Assembly (NCBI RefSeq): GCF_008806345.1
Contig: NZ_VZZJ01000010.1
Span: 62,001-126,000 of the forward strand
DNA: 64,000 bases
Reading direction: 5' to 3'
From: Methylobacterium planeticum
GTDB taxonomy: Bacteria > Pseudomonadota > Alphaproteobacteria > Rhizobiales > Beijerinckiaceae
A model generated the notes under the pieces. That model had not been told where the DNA came from. It made no database searches and saw nothing but the letters and a program-made list of their open reading frames with translations. This document shows, one piece after another, positions 46,654 through 55,409 of the stretch. The translations under genes were made by a program, and so were the position numbers. Numbering within the stretch: the first letter of the stretch is position 1; the number at the start of each line of letters is the position of its first letter.

Positions 46654-47670
46654 ATGGCCGCCGTCAACCGCCGCATCGTCCTGGCCTCGCGCCCGCACGG
46701 GGAGCCGAGCGCCGCGCATTTCCGCCTGGAGGAGGGGCGGGCGCCGACCCCGCGCGACGGCGAGATTCTGCTGCGCACCCGCTGGCTCTCCCTCGACCCC
46801 TACATGCGCGGGCGCATGAGCGCGGCGAAATCCTACGCCGAGCCGGTCGCCATCGGCGAGCCGATGACCGGGGAGGTCGTGGCGGAGGTCGCGGCCTCGA
46901 ACGACCCGGCCTACGCGGTGGGCGACCTCGTGGCCGCCTTCTCGGGCTGGCAGGATTACGCGATCGCCACCGGCAAGGGCCTGCGCCGGGTCGATCCCGC
47001 CCTCGCCCCGCCGACGACCGCGCTGGGCATCCTCGGCATGCCCGGCATGACCGCCTATGCGGGGCTCCTGACCATCGGCCGGCCGAAGCCCGGCGAGACC
47101 GTGGTGGTCGCCGCCGCCGCGGGCCCGGTCGGCTCCCTCGTCGGCCAGATCGCCCGGATCAAGGGCGCCCGCGTGGTCGGCATCGCGGGGGGCCCCGAGA
47201 AATGCGCCTACCTGACCGAGACGCTCGGCTTCGACGCGGCCCTCGACCACCGGGGCGACGACCTGCCCGGCGCGCTCGCGGCGGCCTGCCCCGGGGGCAT
47301 CGACGTCTATTTCGAGAATGTCGGGGGCGCGGTCTTCGAGGCGGTGATGCCGCTCCTCAACGATTTCGCCCGCATGCCCGTCTGCGGGCTCGTGGCGGGC
47401 TACAACGCCACCGAGCTTCCCGCCGGCCCCGACCGCACGCCGCTCCTGATGCGGGCGATCCTGACGAAGCGGCTGCACCTCCAGGGTTTCATCGTCTGGG
47501 ACTTCGCGGACCAGGCCCCGGCCTTCCAGCGCGACGTCTCGGACTGGCTCAAGGCCGGCCGGGTGACCTACCGCGAGGACATCGTCGAGGGGCTGGAGAA
47601 CGCCCCCGAGGCCTTCATCGGGATGCTGAGGGGCCGCAACTTCGGCAAGCTCGTGGTGCGCGTCGCCTGA
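46654..47670 (+). CDS. NADP-dependent MDR oxidoreductase (curcumin/alkenal reductase-like)
   Basis: 338 residues of the medium-chain reductase family without zinc sites. Motifs: WLSLDPYMRGRMSAAKSY, MTGEVVAEV, LGMPGMTAYAGLLTIGRPKP, VVAAAAGPVGSLVGQIARIK (NADP Rossmann loop), IDVYFENVGG and FIVWDFADQAPAF. It matches the leukotriene B4 dehydrogenase/CurA-like branch that reduces alpha,beta-double bonds with NADPH. GGAG precedes ATG 46654. Monocistronic by position. Confidence 0.9.
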   Translation: MAAVNRRIVLASRPHGEPSAAHFRLEEGRAPTPRDGEILLRTRWLSLDPYMRGRMSAAKSYAEPVAIGEPMTGEVVAEVAASNDPAYAVGDLVAAFSGWQDYAIATGKGLRRVDPALAPPTTALGILGMPGMTAYAGLLTIGRPKPGETVVVAAAAGPVGSLVGQIARIKGARVVGIAGGPEKCAYLTETLGFDAALDHRGDDLPGALAAACPGGIDVYFENVGGAVFEAVMPLLNDFARMPVCGLVAGYNATELPAGPDRTPLLMRAILTKRLHLQGFIVWDFADQAPAFQRDVSDWLKAGRVTYREDIVEGLENAPEAFIGMLRGRNFGKLVVRVA

Positions 47671-47762
47671 TCCGGCGGGGCCCGGTGCCGGCAGCGCGCC
47701 GAGCCCAGGGAATGGCCCAGGGGAGGCCCCAGGGGAGGGCCCCGACGCTTGCGGGCCCGATA

Positions 47763-47777
47763 GAACAGATATAGAAC
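47763..47777. promoter_or_regulatory. SOS (LexA) box upstream of ssb
   Basis: GAAC-AGATATA-GAAC, an exact match to the alphaproteobacterial LexA site GAAC-N7-GAAC (GTTC-N7-GTTC on the other strand). It lies 149 bases before the ssb start in an AT-richer spot. In many alphaproteobacteria ssb shares such a box with divergent uvrA; here the neighbour on the other side is not uvrA. Confidence 0.75.
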
Positions 47778-47925
47778 GAATGACAAAGTTCGCCGGTTGT
47801 GGAACCGGTGAACAAGTGCCGCGCCCCGATTGCGGGCGCGGTGCGGGGGCCTCAAGACGGAGGCCCGGTCGGGTTTCTTGGCGAAGCCCGACGGCCCGGT
47901 GAGATCGACAGCTGAGGAGAGCGTG

Positions 47926-48474
47926 ATGGCGGGCAGCGTGAACAAGGTGATCCTGGTGGGCAATCTCGGGCGCGACCCCGAGACGCGGCGTCTCGCCTCC
48001 GGCGATCCCGTGGTCAACCTGCGGCTCGCGACGTCCGAGTCCTGGAAGGACAAGGCGTCCGGCGAGCGCAAGGAGAAGACCGAGTGGCACTCGGTCGTGA
48101 TCTACAACGAGAACCTGGCCCGGGTGGCCGAGCAGTACCTGCGCAAGGGCTCCAAGGTCTATATCGAGGGCCAGCTCCAGACCCGGAAATGGACCGACAA
48201 CTCGGGCGTCGAGAAGTACACGACCGAGGTGGTGCTCCAGCGCTTCCGCGGCGAGTTGACGATCATCGACGGGCGCGGCGGCGGCGGCGGCGAGATGGGC
48301 GCCGACGAGGAGGGCGGCGGCCAGATCAGCCGCGGCGGCGAGTCCGGCGGCGGGGGCTCGCGGGGCGGCGATTACGGGGGTGGGCGCTCCTCCGGTTCCG
48401 AGCGGCGCCCGGCCACGACCGGCAGCGGCGGTTCGCGCGGCAATTACGACCTCGACGACGACATCCCGTTCTAG
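47926..48474 (+). CDS. ssb: Single-stranded DNA-binding protein
   Basis: 182 residues. OB fold with [59 protein letters not shown] and TTEVVLQRF; a Gly-rich linker; and the acidic tip LDDDIPF that binds repair partners. GAGGAG precedes ATG 47926. It coats ssDNA in replication, recombination and repair. The upstream SOS box suggests damage induction. Two further DNA-metabolism genes follow on the same strand. Confidence 0.97.
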   Translation: MAGSVNKVILVGNLGRDPETRRLASGDPVVNLRLATSESWKDKASGERKEKTEWHSVVIYNENLARVAEQYLRKGSKVYIEGQLQTRKWTDNSGVEKYTTEVVLQRFRGELTIIDGRGGGGGEMGADEEGGGQISRGGESGGGGSRGGDYGGGRSSGSERRPATTGSGGSRGNYDLDDDIPF

Positions 48475-48541
48475 GGCGCGCGCCGCCCCAGAACGACCGA
48501 CGCGGACGACCGACGCGGACGACCTCCTTCGGCCTCGGGGG

Positions 48542-48565
48542 CCCGGGCATCGCGCGATGCCCGGG
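48542..48565. terminator. 24-bp perfect palindrome after ssb
   Basis: CCCGGGCATCG-CG-CGATGCCCGGG folds into an 11-bp stem and is followed by TCCTCTCGTTT. Position 68 bases after the ssb stop fits a terminator, which would separate ssb from the next gene with its own SOS box. Confidence 0.65.
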
Positions 48566-48604
48566 TCCTCTCGTTTCCGGCACCCCAGCGACGCTTCCGA
48601 CCGC

Positions 48605-48664
48605 GCGACGATCCTGGCCGCGACGATCCTGGCCGCGACGATCCTGCCCGCGACGATCCTGCCC
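48605..48664. repeat. 15-bp tandem repeat, four copies
   Basis: GCGACGATCCTGGCC repeated at 48605, 48620, 48635 and 48650 (last two with CTGCCC). Intergenic, between the ssb terminator and the second SOS box; no coding frame uses it. Confidence 0.9.
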
Positions 48665-48701
48665 TTGTGCGCGGGCCCGAAATCGCCATATCTCAGAACT
48701 A

Positions 48702-48716
48702 GAACAAAATAGGAAC
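48702..48716. promoter_or_regulatory. SOS (LexA) box upstream of the unknown gene at 48805
   Basis: GAAC-AAAATAG-GAAC, exact alphaproteobacterial LexA site form, 88 bases before the start codon and in an AT-rich patch (about 48680-48735) that would suit a promoter. It implies that this gene, and perhaps the helicase gene after it, belong to the SOS regulon. Confidence 0.75.
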
Positions 48717-48804
48717 TTAACAACGGCCGATTGTTGTCTCAGGGGATCCGACGGTCCCGGAGGCCACCGGCCCATCCCGATTCGAGCCTTCGGAGCGAGC
48801 CCCC

Positions 48805-49491
48805 ATGCGGACCGCCGACAAGCAGATCGCCGACATCCTGGTGCGCTACGGCGAGCCCTTCGCGGGCAACGTCTGGCGCGTGCAGGGCACGGCCGTGATC
48901 TACCACAAGACGCTGGAGCGCATCGCCGCCCAGGCCGGCATCGTGTTCGAGCCGCCGACGATCATCCGGGCCGAGCGCGACGAGGCCGTGATCCTGGTGA
49001 GCGGCCGCCTGCCCGGGGCCAAGCCCGGTACCGAGCGCCTCGAATGGTCGCTCGGCGAGGCGCTGATCAACGTCAACTACCGCGTGTCCGGCAAGCAGGC
49101 GGCCTACGTCTACGCGATGGCCGAGAAGCGCGGCAAGGACCGGGTCATCCTCAAGCTGATCGAGCTGCACGGCCTCGTCTACTCGGAGGAGGAGGCGGAC
49201 GAGTTCCGCCAGGGCCAGCCCGCGACCGTGCATTCCGTTCATGAAGAGTTCCATGAATCCGACGCCTTCGACGCGGTCACGGAGGCCGAAGGCGACCTCA
49301 AGCGGCGCATCGACGAGGCCGAATCCGTCAACGCCGTCACGGACCTGATGCTCGACACCGAGACGCAGGCGACCCTCAACGCGATGCCGCGCGGCACCCG
49401 CGACGAGGTCCGCGACTACGCCAAGGCCCGCCTCGTCGCCCTCGGCTGGCCCAGCCGCAAGACCGGCCAACGCCGGGCCGCCGCGGCCTGA
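48805..49491 (+). CDS. Unknown protein, SOS-linked, possible ssDNA-annealing/recombination factor
   Basis: 228 residues. No family I can name with certainty. The first half is alpha/beta (ADILVRYGEPFAGNVWRVQG, TAVIYHKTLERIAAQAGIVF, ERDEAVILVSGRL), the middle has YVYAMAEKRGKDRVILKLIE followed by LHGLVYSEEEADEF, and the tail is an acidic helix plus a basic end (PSRKTGQRRAAAA). Proteins with an AEKRxKDRxxLKL helix before a short EEADxF segment occur in phage replication/recombination regions; the arrangement recalls, by general shape only, Erf/Rad52-like annealing proteins. Context supports DNA repair: an exact SOS box 88 bases upstream, ssb before, a RecD2 helicase after (103-base gap). Function is inference. 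Confidence 0.75.
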   Translation: MRTADKQIADILVRYGEPFAGNVWRVQGTAVIYHKTLERIAAQAGIVFEPPTIIRAERDEAVILVSGRLPGAKPGTERLEWSLGEALINVNYRVSGKQAAYVYAMAEKRGKDRVILKLIELHGLVYSEEEADEFRQGQPATVHSVHEEFHESDAFDAVTEAEGDLKRRIDEAESVNAVTDLMLDTETQATLNAMPRGTRDEVRDYAKARLVALGWPSRKTGQRRAAAA

Positions 49492-49514
49492 TTCTCGCGG
49501 CACGGTTGTGTTTT

Positions 49515-49531
49515 CGGCGGAAACTCCGCCG
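49515..49531. terminator. Small hairpin between the unknown gene and recD2
   Basis: 7-bp stem CGGCGGA / TCCGCCG with loop AAC, 24 bases after the unknown gene. A T-run precedes it and none follows, so termination on the plus strand would be weak and readthrough into recD2 is possible. Confidence 0.3.
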
Positions 49532-49594
49532 GATCCGGAACCCGAAGTTGCAGGAACTCTGGTAGAGATGCCGGTCAGCCCCTGAGGGGATCCG

Positions 49595-51817
49595 ATGAAC
49601 CGCATGGTCCGGCCCGGTGAATTCCACCCGGAGGCGCCCGCGGACGTGCTCGCCGGCACGGTGGAGCGGGTGACGTTCCACAACGCCGAGACCGGGTTCT
49701 GCGTCCTCAAGGTCGCGGTCCGGGGAAGGCGCGACCTCGTGCCCCTCGTGGGCCACGCCCCCGCCATCGGCGCCGGCGAGTGGATCACCGCCACGGGCCA
49801 CTGGATCACCGACCGCGCCCACGGCCTCCAATTCAAGGCCGAGACCCTCAAGGCAACCCCTCCGACCGGCATCGAGGGCATCGAGCGCTACCTCGCCAGC
49901 GGCCAGATGCGCGGCATCGGCCCCGCCATGGCCAAGGCGATCGTGGCGCTGTTCGGGGCCGGCACCTTCGAGATCATCGAGGCCACGCCGGGCCGCCTCA
50001 TGGAGGTTCCGGGCATCGGCAAGAAGCGCGCCGAGCGCATCGTCCGCGGCTGGGCCGAGCAGAAGGCCGTGCGCGAGATCATGATTTTCCTGCACGCGCA
50101 CGGCGTCGGCACCGCGCGGGCGGTCCGCATCTTCCGCACCTACGGCCACGACGCGATCGGCGTGATGACTGAGGATCCCTATCGCCTTGCCCGCGACATC
50201 CGCGGGATCGGATTCAGGACCGCCGATGCCATCGCGATGCGTCTCGGGCTCGACCGCTACGCGCCGCAGCGCCTGAACGCCGGCATCGCGTTCGCGCTGC
50301 AGACCGCGATGGACGAGGGGCATTGCGGTCTGCCCGCCGAGCGACTGACAGGCCTCGCCGTGAAGCTTCTGGACGTCGACGCGGAGGCGGTGCGCCTCGC
50401 GACGGCCGTCACGCTCCGCGCCGGGGACACCGTCATTGCCGACGAGCTCGACGGCGAGCCCTGCCTGTTCCTCAAGGGTCTCCACGGGGCGGAGCGCAGC
50501 ATCGCGGAACGCTTGCTGCTGCGTGCCGCCGGCCCGCCGCCCTGGGAGGCGATCGACCTCGACAAGGCGCTCCCCTGGGTCGAGGGCCGCACGCACAAGA
50601 CGCTCTCGCCGTCGCAGGTCGAGGCCGTGCGCCTCGTCCTCGGGTCGCGCCTCTGCGTCGTCACCGGCGGCCCCGGCGTCGGCAAGACCTCGACGCTCGA
50701 TTCGATCCTGCGCATCCTGACCGCCAATTGCGTGCGGGTGATCCTCGCCGCCCCGACGGGCCGGGCCGCCAAGCGCATGAGCGAGCAGACCGGGCTCGAG
50801 GCGAGGACGATCCACCGGCTGCTGGAGATCGATCCGCGCAACGGGGGCTTCAGCCGAAACGCCGAGAACCCGCTCGATTGCGATCTCCTCGTCATCGACG
50901 AGACCTCGATGGTCGACGTGCCGTTGATGAATGCATTGCTGAAGGCGCTCCCCGAACCTGCGGGCCTTCTCCTCGTCGGCGATGTCGACCAACTGCCCTC
51001 CGTTGGTCCGGGCCAGGTCCTCGGCGATATCATCGCGTCGGGCCAGATCGCCGTCGCGCGGCTCACCGAAGTGTTCCGACAGGCGGCGGAGAGCCGGATC
51101 GTCGTCAACGCGCATCGCATCAACCGGGGCGAGATGCCGGAATGGCCGAAGCGGGGCGCCGAGAGCGACTTCTACTGCGTCGAGATCGACGATCCCGATG
51201 ACGGCGTCGCTAAGCTCGTGGAGGTCGTCACGCAACGCATCCCGAAGCGCTTCGGCCTTGATCCGATCCGGGACGTTCAGGTCCTGACGCCGATGATCCG
51301 CGGCTCGCTCGGCGCGCGCAACCTGAACCAGGAGCTGCAACGGGTCCTGAATCCTGACCCGCCCGCGCAGGTCGAGCGCTTCGGCTGGCGCTTCGCGCCG
51401 GGCGACCGGGTCATGGAAACGCAGAACGATTACGACCGCGACGTCTTCAACGGCGATCTCGGGCGCGTCACCGGGATTGATCCGGAGGAGGGCCTGTTGA
51501 TCGTGGATTTCGACGGGCGCGCGGTGACCTACCCGTTCGCCGAACTCGACACGCTGGTACCCGCCTTCGCGACCACGATCCACAAGAGCCAGGGATCGGA
51601 ATATCCGGCAGTGGTGATCCCGGTGACGACACAGCACTGGACCATGCTGGCCCGCAACCTGCTCTACACGGGCGTCACCCGCGGGCGCAGCCTCGTGGTG
51701 CTGATCGGCCAGCGCAAGGCCATCGCGATGGCGGTGCGCGGCACACGAACGCGGCGGCGCTGGACCAAGCTCAGGCGGTGGCTGGAGGCAGGCCGGGGCG
51801 ACCTGCGCCTGCAATGA
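49595..51817 (+). CDS. recD2: RecD2-type ATP-dependent DNA helicase
   Basis: 740 residues. N-terminal OB-like region (VERVTFHNAETGFCVLKVAV), helix-hairpin-helix tandem (YLASGQMRGIGPAMAKAIV, LMEVPGIGKKRAERIV, DIRGIGFRTADAIAMRLGL), then a superfamily 1B helicase: Walker A TGGPGVGKTST near residue 358, AAPTGRAAKRM, Walker B LLVIDETSMVD near 432, GDVDQLPSVGPGQVL, LTEVFRQ, and the UvrD-like end TIHKSQGSEYPAVVI. This is RecD2 (no RecBC partner needed), a 5'-3' helicase in repair. Codon use changes sharply at about codon 190. CTGAGGGG precedes ATG 49595. Confidence 0.93.
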   Translation: MNRMVRPGEFHPEAPADVLAGTVERVTFHNAETGFCVLKVAVRGRRDLVPLVGHAPAIGAGEWITATGHWITDRAHGLQFKAETLKATPPTGIEGIERYLASGQMRGIGPAMAKAIVALFGAGTFEIIEATPGRLMEVPGIGKKRAERIVRGWAEQKAVREIMIFLHAHGVGTARAVRIFRTYGHDAIGVMTEDPYRLARDIRGIGFRTADAIAMRLGLDRYAPQRLNAGIAFALQTAMDEGHCGLPAERLTGLAVKLLDVDAEAVRLATAVTLRAGDTVIADELDGEPCLFLKGLHGAERSIAERLLLRAAGPPPWEAIDLDKALPWVEGRTHKTLSPSQVEAVRLVLGSRLCVVTGGPGVGKTSTLDSILRILTANCVRVILAAPTGRAAKRMSEQTGLEARTIHRLLEIDPRNGGFSRNAENPLDCDLLVIDETSMVDVPLMNALLKALPEPAGLLLVGDVDQLPSVGPGQVLGDIIASGQIAVARLTEVFRQAAESRIVVNAHRINRGEMPEWPKRGAESDFYCVEIDDPDDGVAKLVEVVTQRIPKRFGLDPIRDVQVLTPMIRGSLGARNLNQELQRVLNPDPPAQVERFGWRFAPGDRVMETQNDYDRDVFNGDLGRVTGIDPEEGLLIVDFDGRAVTYPFAELDTLVPAFATTIHKSQGSEYPAVVIPVTTQHWTMLARNLLYTGVTRGRSLVVLIGQRKAIAMAVRGTRTRRRWTKLRRWLEAGRGDLRLQ

Positions 51818-51974
51818 GCCCCGATCACGGCGCTTCCGTCGAGCGATGTTCCCACGGATGCGCGGATCGGAGGCGGGACGGCGATGGACGCCCTCCGCCG
51901 AAGCATCTCTCGCGGCAGTCGAGGGCCGCGAATTGATCGGCCGCGGCACCCGAAGGCGGCTTGCGTGAGGGGCT

Positions 51975-52016
51975 CGTGATGATTAATTAACCAACTGATA
52001 TCATTCGTATTCCCGA
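51975..52016. promoter_or_regulatory. Probable promoter region of gyrA
   Basis: An AT-rich island in otherwise GC-rich DNA, with TTAATTAA at 51983-51990 and TGATATCA at 51997-52004, about 100 bases before the gyrA start. No exact -35/-10 pair can be fixed. Confidence 0.35.
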
Positions 52017-52110
52017 TGGCCGGAATGCGCACCGGGACGAGTGTGCTGGCGGCGCGTCACGGCTCTGGCATGCGGCTCTGACCTCAGGGTTCGCGAGACG
52101 GAACAAGATC

Positions 52111-54858
52111 TTGGCAGAAAAGAACGATCAAGGTGCGGGCGCACCGCCGCCCGCGACCGACATCAAGCCCGTTTCCATCACCGACGAGATGCGCCGCTCC
52201 TACCTCGATTACGCCATGAGCGTGATCGTCAGCCGGGCGCTGCCGGATGCGCGCGACGGCCTGAAGCCCGTGCATCGGCGCATTCTGTTTGCGGCCTACG
52301 AGTCGGGCCATCTGCCTGACCGCAAATACGTCAAATCCGCCCGCATCGTCGGTGACGTGATCGGTCTCTACCATCCCCACGGCGATCAATCGATCTACGA
52401 CGCCTTGGTGCGCATGGCGCAGGACTTCTCGATGCGCCTGATGCTCATCGACGGGCAGGGCAATTTCGGCTCCGTCGACGGCGATCCGGCGGCCGCGATG
52501 CGGTACACCGAATCGCGCCTCGCACGGCCCGCCACGGCGCTGCTGACCGATATCGACAAGAACACCGTCGATTTCGGCCCGAACTACGACGAGTCCCGCG
52601 AGGAGCCGTCCGTCCTCCCGGCCCGCTTTCCGAACCTGCTCGTCAACGGTGCCGGCGGCATCGCGGTCGGCATGGCGACGAACATTCCGCCTCACAACCT
52701 CGGCGAGTTGATCGATGCCTGCATCGCGCTCATCGACGATCCTGCGATCACGATTGAGGGCCTCAACGAGATCGTCCCGGGTCCGGATTTCCCGACCGGC
52801 GGTGCGATCCTGGGCCGGGTCGGCACGCGCCAAGCCTACGCCACGGGCCGTGGCTCCATCATCATGCGGGCGAAGTCCCACGTCGAGGAGCTGCGCAAGG
52901 AGCGCGAGGCTCTGATCTTCACCGAGATCCCGTATCAGGTGAACAAGGCCACGCTGATCGAGAAGATCGCCGAACTCGTGAAGGAGAAGCGCGTCGAGGG
53001 CATCTCCGACCTGCGCGACGAATCCGACCGCGACGGCATGCGCATCGTGGTCGAGATCAAGCGCGACGCGATGGCCGATGTCGTCCTGAACCAGCTGTAC
53101 CGCTACACGCCCCTGCAGACCTCGTTTGGCTGCAACATGGTGGCGCTGAATGGCGGGCGCCCGGAACTGATGAACCTGAAGGACCTGCTTCAGGCCTTCG
53201 TCGATTTCCGCGAGGAAGTCGTCTCCCGGCGCACCAAATTCCTGCTCGGAAAGGCCCGCGAGCGTGCCCACGTCCTGTGCGGCCTCGCGATCGCGGTCGC
53301 CAATATCGACGAGGTGATCCGCCTGATCCGAACCTCGCCGGACCCGAATACGGCCCGGGAGGCCCTGATGGCGCGCGACTGGCCGGCGCACGACATCGCG
53401 CCCCTGATCGCCCTCGTGGACGACCCGCGCCACCGCGTGGCGGATGACGGGACCTATCGCCTCTCCGAGGTGCAGGCGCGTGCCATCCTCGACCTGCGCC
53501 TCCAACGGCTGACCGCCCTCGGCCGCGACGAGATCGGCGATGAGCTGAAGAAGCTCGCTGCGGAGATCGCGGACTATCTCGATATCCTGCGGTCGCGCAC
53601 GCGCATCCAGGGCATCGTCAAGAGCGAGCTCGTCGAGGTCCGCGAACTCTTCGCCACCCCGCGCCGGACCGAGATCCTCGACTACGACTCGAGCGTCGAG
53701 GACGAGGATCTGATCCAGCGCGAGGACATGGTCGTGACCGTGTCCCATGCCGGCTACGTCAAGCGCGTGCCGCTCTCGACCTACCGGTCGCAGCGGCGCG
53801 GCGGCAAGGGGCGATCCGGCATGTCCACGCGGGACGAGGATTTCGTCACGCGCCTGTTCGTGGCGAACACCCACACGCCCGTCCTGTTCTTCTCGAGCCA
53901 GGGCCAGGTCTACAAGGAGAAGGTCTGGCGCCTGCCAGTCGCGGCTCCGAACGCCCGCGGCAAGGCCCTCGTCAACATCCTGCAGCTACAGGCGGAGGGC
54001 GAGCGCGTCACCACCATTATGCCGCTGCCTGAGGACGAGACCTCCTGGGACGAACTCGACGTGATGTTCGCGACGGCGTCCGGCAGCGTCCGGCGCAACA
54101 AGCTCTCGGACTTCGTGCAGGTGAACCGCAACGGTAAGATCGCGATGAAGCTCGATCCGGGCGATCACATCGTCCATGTCGAGATCTGCAAGCCGATCCA
54201 GGACGTCCTGCTGACCACGGCCAACGGCCAGTGCATCCGCTTCCCCGTCGAAGATGTCCGCGTCTTCAAGGGCCGGGATTCGACGGGCGTCCGCGGGATC
54301 AACCTCGGCACGGGTGACCGGGTCATCTCGATGACGATCCTCAATCACTTCGAAGCCAGTCCGGAGGAGCGCCAAGCCTATATCCGGCGCGCCAACGCCG
54401 ATCGGCGCGCCACCGGCGAGGCCGTCGAATTGCCGACCGTTCCCGATGCCGAGGGCGATGAGGCGGCCGCCTCGATCGACCTCGACCAGGATCGCTACAT
54501 CAGCATGGGCGCCGCGGAGCAGTTCGTCCTGACCCTTTCCGAGCGCGGCTACGGCAAGCGGACGTCCTCCTTCGAGTACCGGGTCTCGGGGCGTGGCGGG
54601 AAGGGCATCAAGGCGATGGAGGTGAATGCCCGCAACGGCAGCCTCGTCGCGTCCTTCCCGGTCGAGCCCGCCGACCAGATCATGCTGGTCACGAATGGCG
54701 GCCAGCTCATTCGCGTCCCGGTGGACGACATCCGGGTCGTCGGGCGCGCCTCTCAGGGCGTCACGGTGTTCAACACGGCGAAGGATGAGCGCGTCGTCTC
54801 CGTGGAACATATCGAGGGCGAGGGCGACGACGAGCCGGAAGACGAGCCGGCGGCCTGA
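52111..54858 (+). CDS. gyrA: DNA gyrase subunit A
   Basis: 915 residues. Breakage-reunion domain with catalytic Tyr132 ([13 protein letters not shown]) and a quinolone region [17 protein letters not shown]; the C-terminal beta-pinwheel contains the GyrA box QRRGGKG near residue 562, which separates it from ParC, and an acidic tail. With GyrB it introduces negative supercoils. The start is TTG 52111; no ATG exists before residue 29, which is inside the conserved domain. At the E. coli Ser83 position this protein has Gln93 (Asp87 equivalent is kept as Asp97). Strong terminator after the gene. Confidence 0.96.
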   Translation: MAEKNDQGAGAPPPATDIKPVSITDEMRRSYLDYAMSVIVSRALPDARDGLKPVHRRILFAAYESGHLPDRKYVKSARIVGDVIGLYHPHGDQSIYDALVRMAQDFSMRLMLIDGQGNFGSVDGDPAAAMRYTESRLARPATALLTDIDKNTVDFGPNYDESREEPSVLPARFPNLLVNGAGGIAVGMATNIPPHNLGELIDACIALIDDPAITIEGLNEIVPGPDFPTGGAILGRVGTRQAYATGRGSIIMRAKSHVEELRKEREALIFTEIPYQVNKATLIEKIAELVKEKRVEGISDLRDESDRDGMRIVVEIKRDAMADVVLNQLYRYTPLQTSFGCNMVALNGGRPELMNLKDLLQAFVDFREEVVSRRTKFLLGKARERAHVLCGLAIAVANIDEVIRLIRTSPDPNTAREALMARDWPAHDIAPLIALVDDPRHRVADDGTYRLSEVQARAILDLRLQRLTALGRDEIGDELKKLAAEIADYLDILRSRTRIQGIVKSELVEVRELFATPRRTEILDYDSSVEDEDLIQREDMVVTVSHAGYVKRVPLSTYRSQRRGGKGRSGMSTRDEDFVTRLFVANTHTPVLFFSSQGQVYKEKVWRLPVAAPNARGKALVNILQLQAEGERVTTIMPLPEDETSWDELDVMFATASGSVRRNKLSDFVQVNRNGKIAMKLDPGDHIVHVEICKPIQDVLLTTANGQCIRFPVEDVRVFKGRDSTGVRGINLGTGDRVISMTILNHFEASPEERQAYIRRANADRRATGEAVELPTVPDAEGDEAAASIDLDQDRYISMGAAEQFVLTLSERGYGKRTSSFEYRVSGRGGKGIKAMEVNARNGSLVASFPVEPADQIMLVTNGGQLIRVPVDDIRVVGRASQGVTVFNTAKDERVVSVEHIEGEGDDEPEDEPAA

Positions 54859-54889
54859 AGGTCAGCCAATCTTCAGCGATATTCAAAGC

Positions 54890-54918
54890 GGGCGCCCGAT
54901 GGGCGCCCATTTTCGTTT
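54890..54918 (+). terminator. Intrinsic terminator of gyrA
   Basis: GGGCGCCC-GAT-GGGCGCCC hairpin followed by ATTTTCGTTT, 32 bases after the gyrA stop. Clear Rho-independent form. Confidence 0.9.
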
Positions 54919-54938
54919 GGTGCCCACGGATGTGCCCC

Positions 54939-54953
54939 GCTCAAACTTTGAGC
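54939..54953. promoter_or_regulatory. 15-bp palindrome upstream of a small gene
   Basis: GCTCAAA-C-TTTGAGC is a perfect 7-bp inverted repeat around one base, 145 bases before GTG 55098, in an AT-richer part. It could be an operator for a dimeric regulator. Confidence 0.35.
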
Positions 54954-55097
54954 AGCCTCGGCCGGCTCAGACCGGCTTTCGTCAAATCTTCCTCCATGAT
55001 TTGCCGTTATTGCACCGTTTATGCACTCAGCCGTCCCGGCCTGATCAGACCGCAACTGCGGCTCGTCTCTCCCACGTTCTTCTCGAGGTCACAGCCC

Positions 55098-55328
55098 GTG
55101 TACTTCCAAGTCAGTGCGACCCATGCGGCTCGTTCCGTTGCGTTTCAGCGGACCTCGATGACGGAGGCGCTCGACAAGGCGCTGGCTCTCCTCGGAAGCG
55201 GCCTCGCCGACGTGACGATCACGCGCCCTTGCGGTGCCCGCCACACCCCCTCGGAATTCCTGGCTGCCTATCTGTCGGCTCAGAACGTTCGACCGACGCC
55301 GGCCCCCGGCCACCCCCTCGCGGCCTGA
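55098..55328 (+). CDS. Small hypothetical protein
   Basis: 76 residues if GTG 55098 is used (VYFQVSATHAARSVAFQRTS then MTEALDKALALLG...), 56 if ATG 55158. The second half has a clear pattern, LDKALALLGSGLADVTITRP then GARHTPSEFLAAYL, like a small alpha/beta protein. No signal or helix. I do not recognise a family. It lies between gyrA and a metallopeptidase gene. Confidence 0.5.
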   Translation: MYFQVSATHAARSVAFQRTSMTEALDKALALLGSGLADVTITRPCGARHTPSEFLAAYLSAQNVRPTPAPGHPLAA

Positions 55329-55409
55329 CAGCGCGGACGTCCAGCCGGAACTCTCGCCAACGCGCGCCACTTCCAGAAGAAACGGAGGTGATCGCGAGGT
55401 TCTCGGACG

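Noticed and set aside
49538..49557. GAAC-N12-GAAC before recD2 as a third LexA site
   Set aside because: Spacing is 12, not 7, so it does not fit the LexA box.
51862..51972. 36-codon frame before gyrA
   Set aside because: No ribosome site and no sign of conservation; more likely untranslated leader.
55132..55146. GTTC-N7-TTTC as a LexA-like box
   Set aside because: One half-site has a mismatch and it lies inside a likely coding region.
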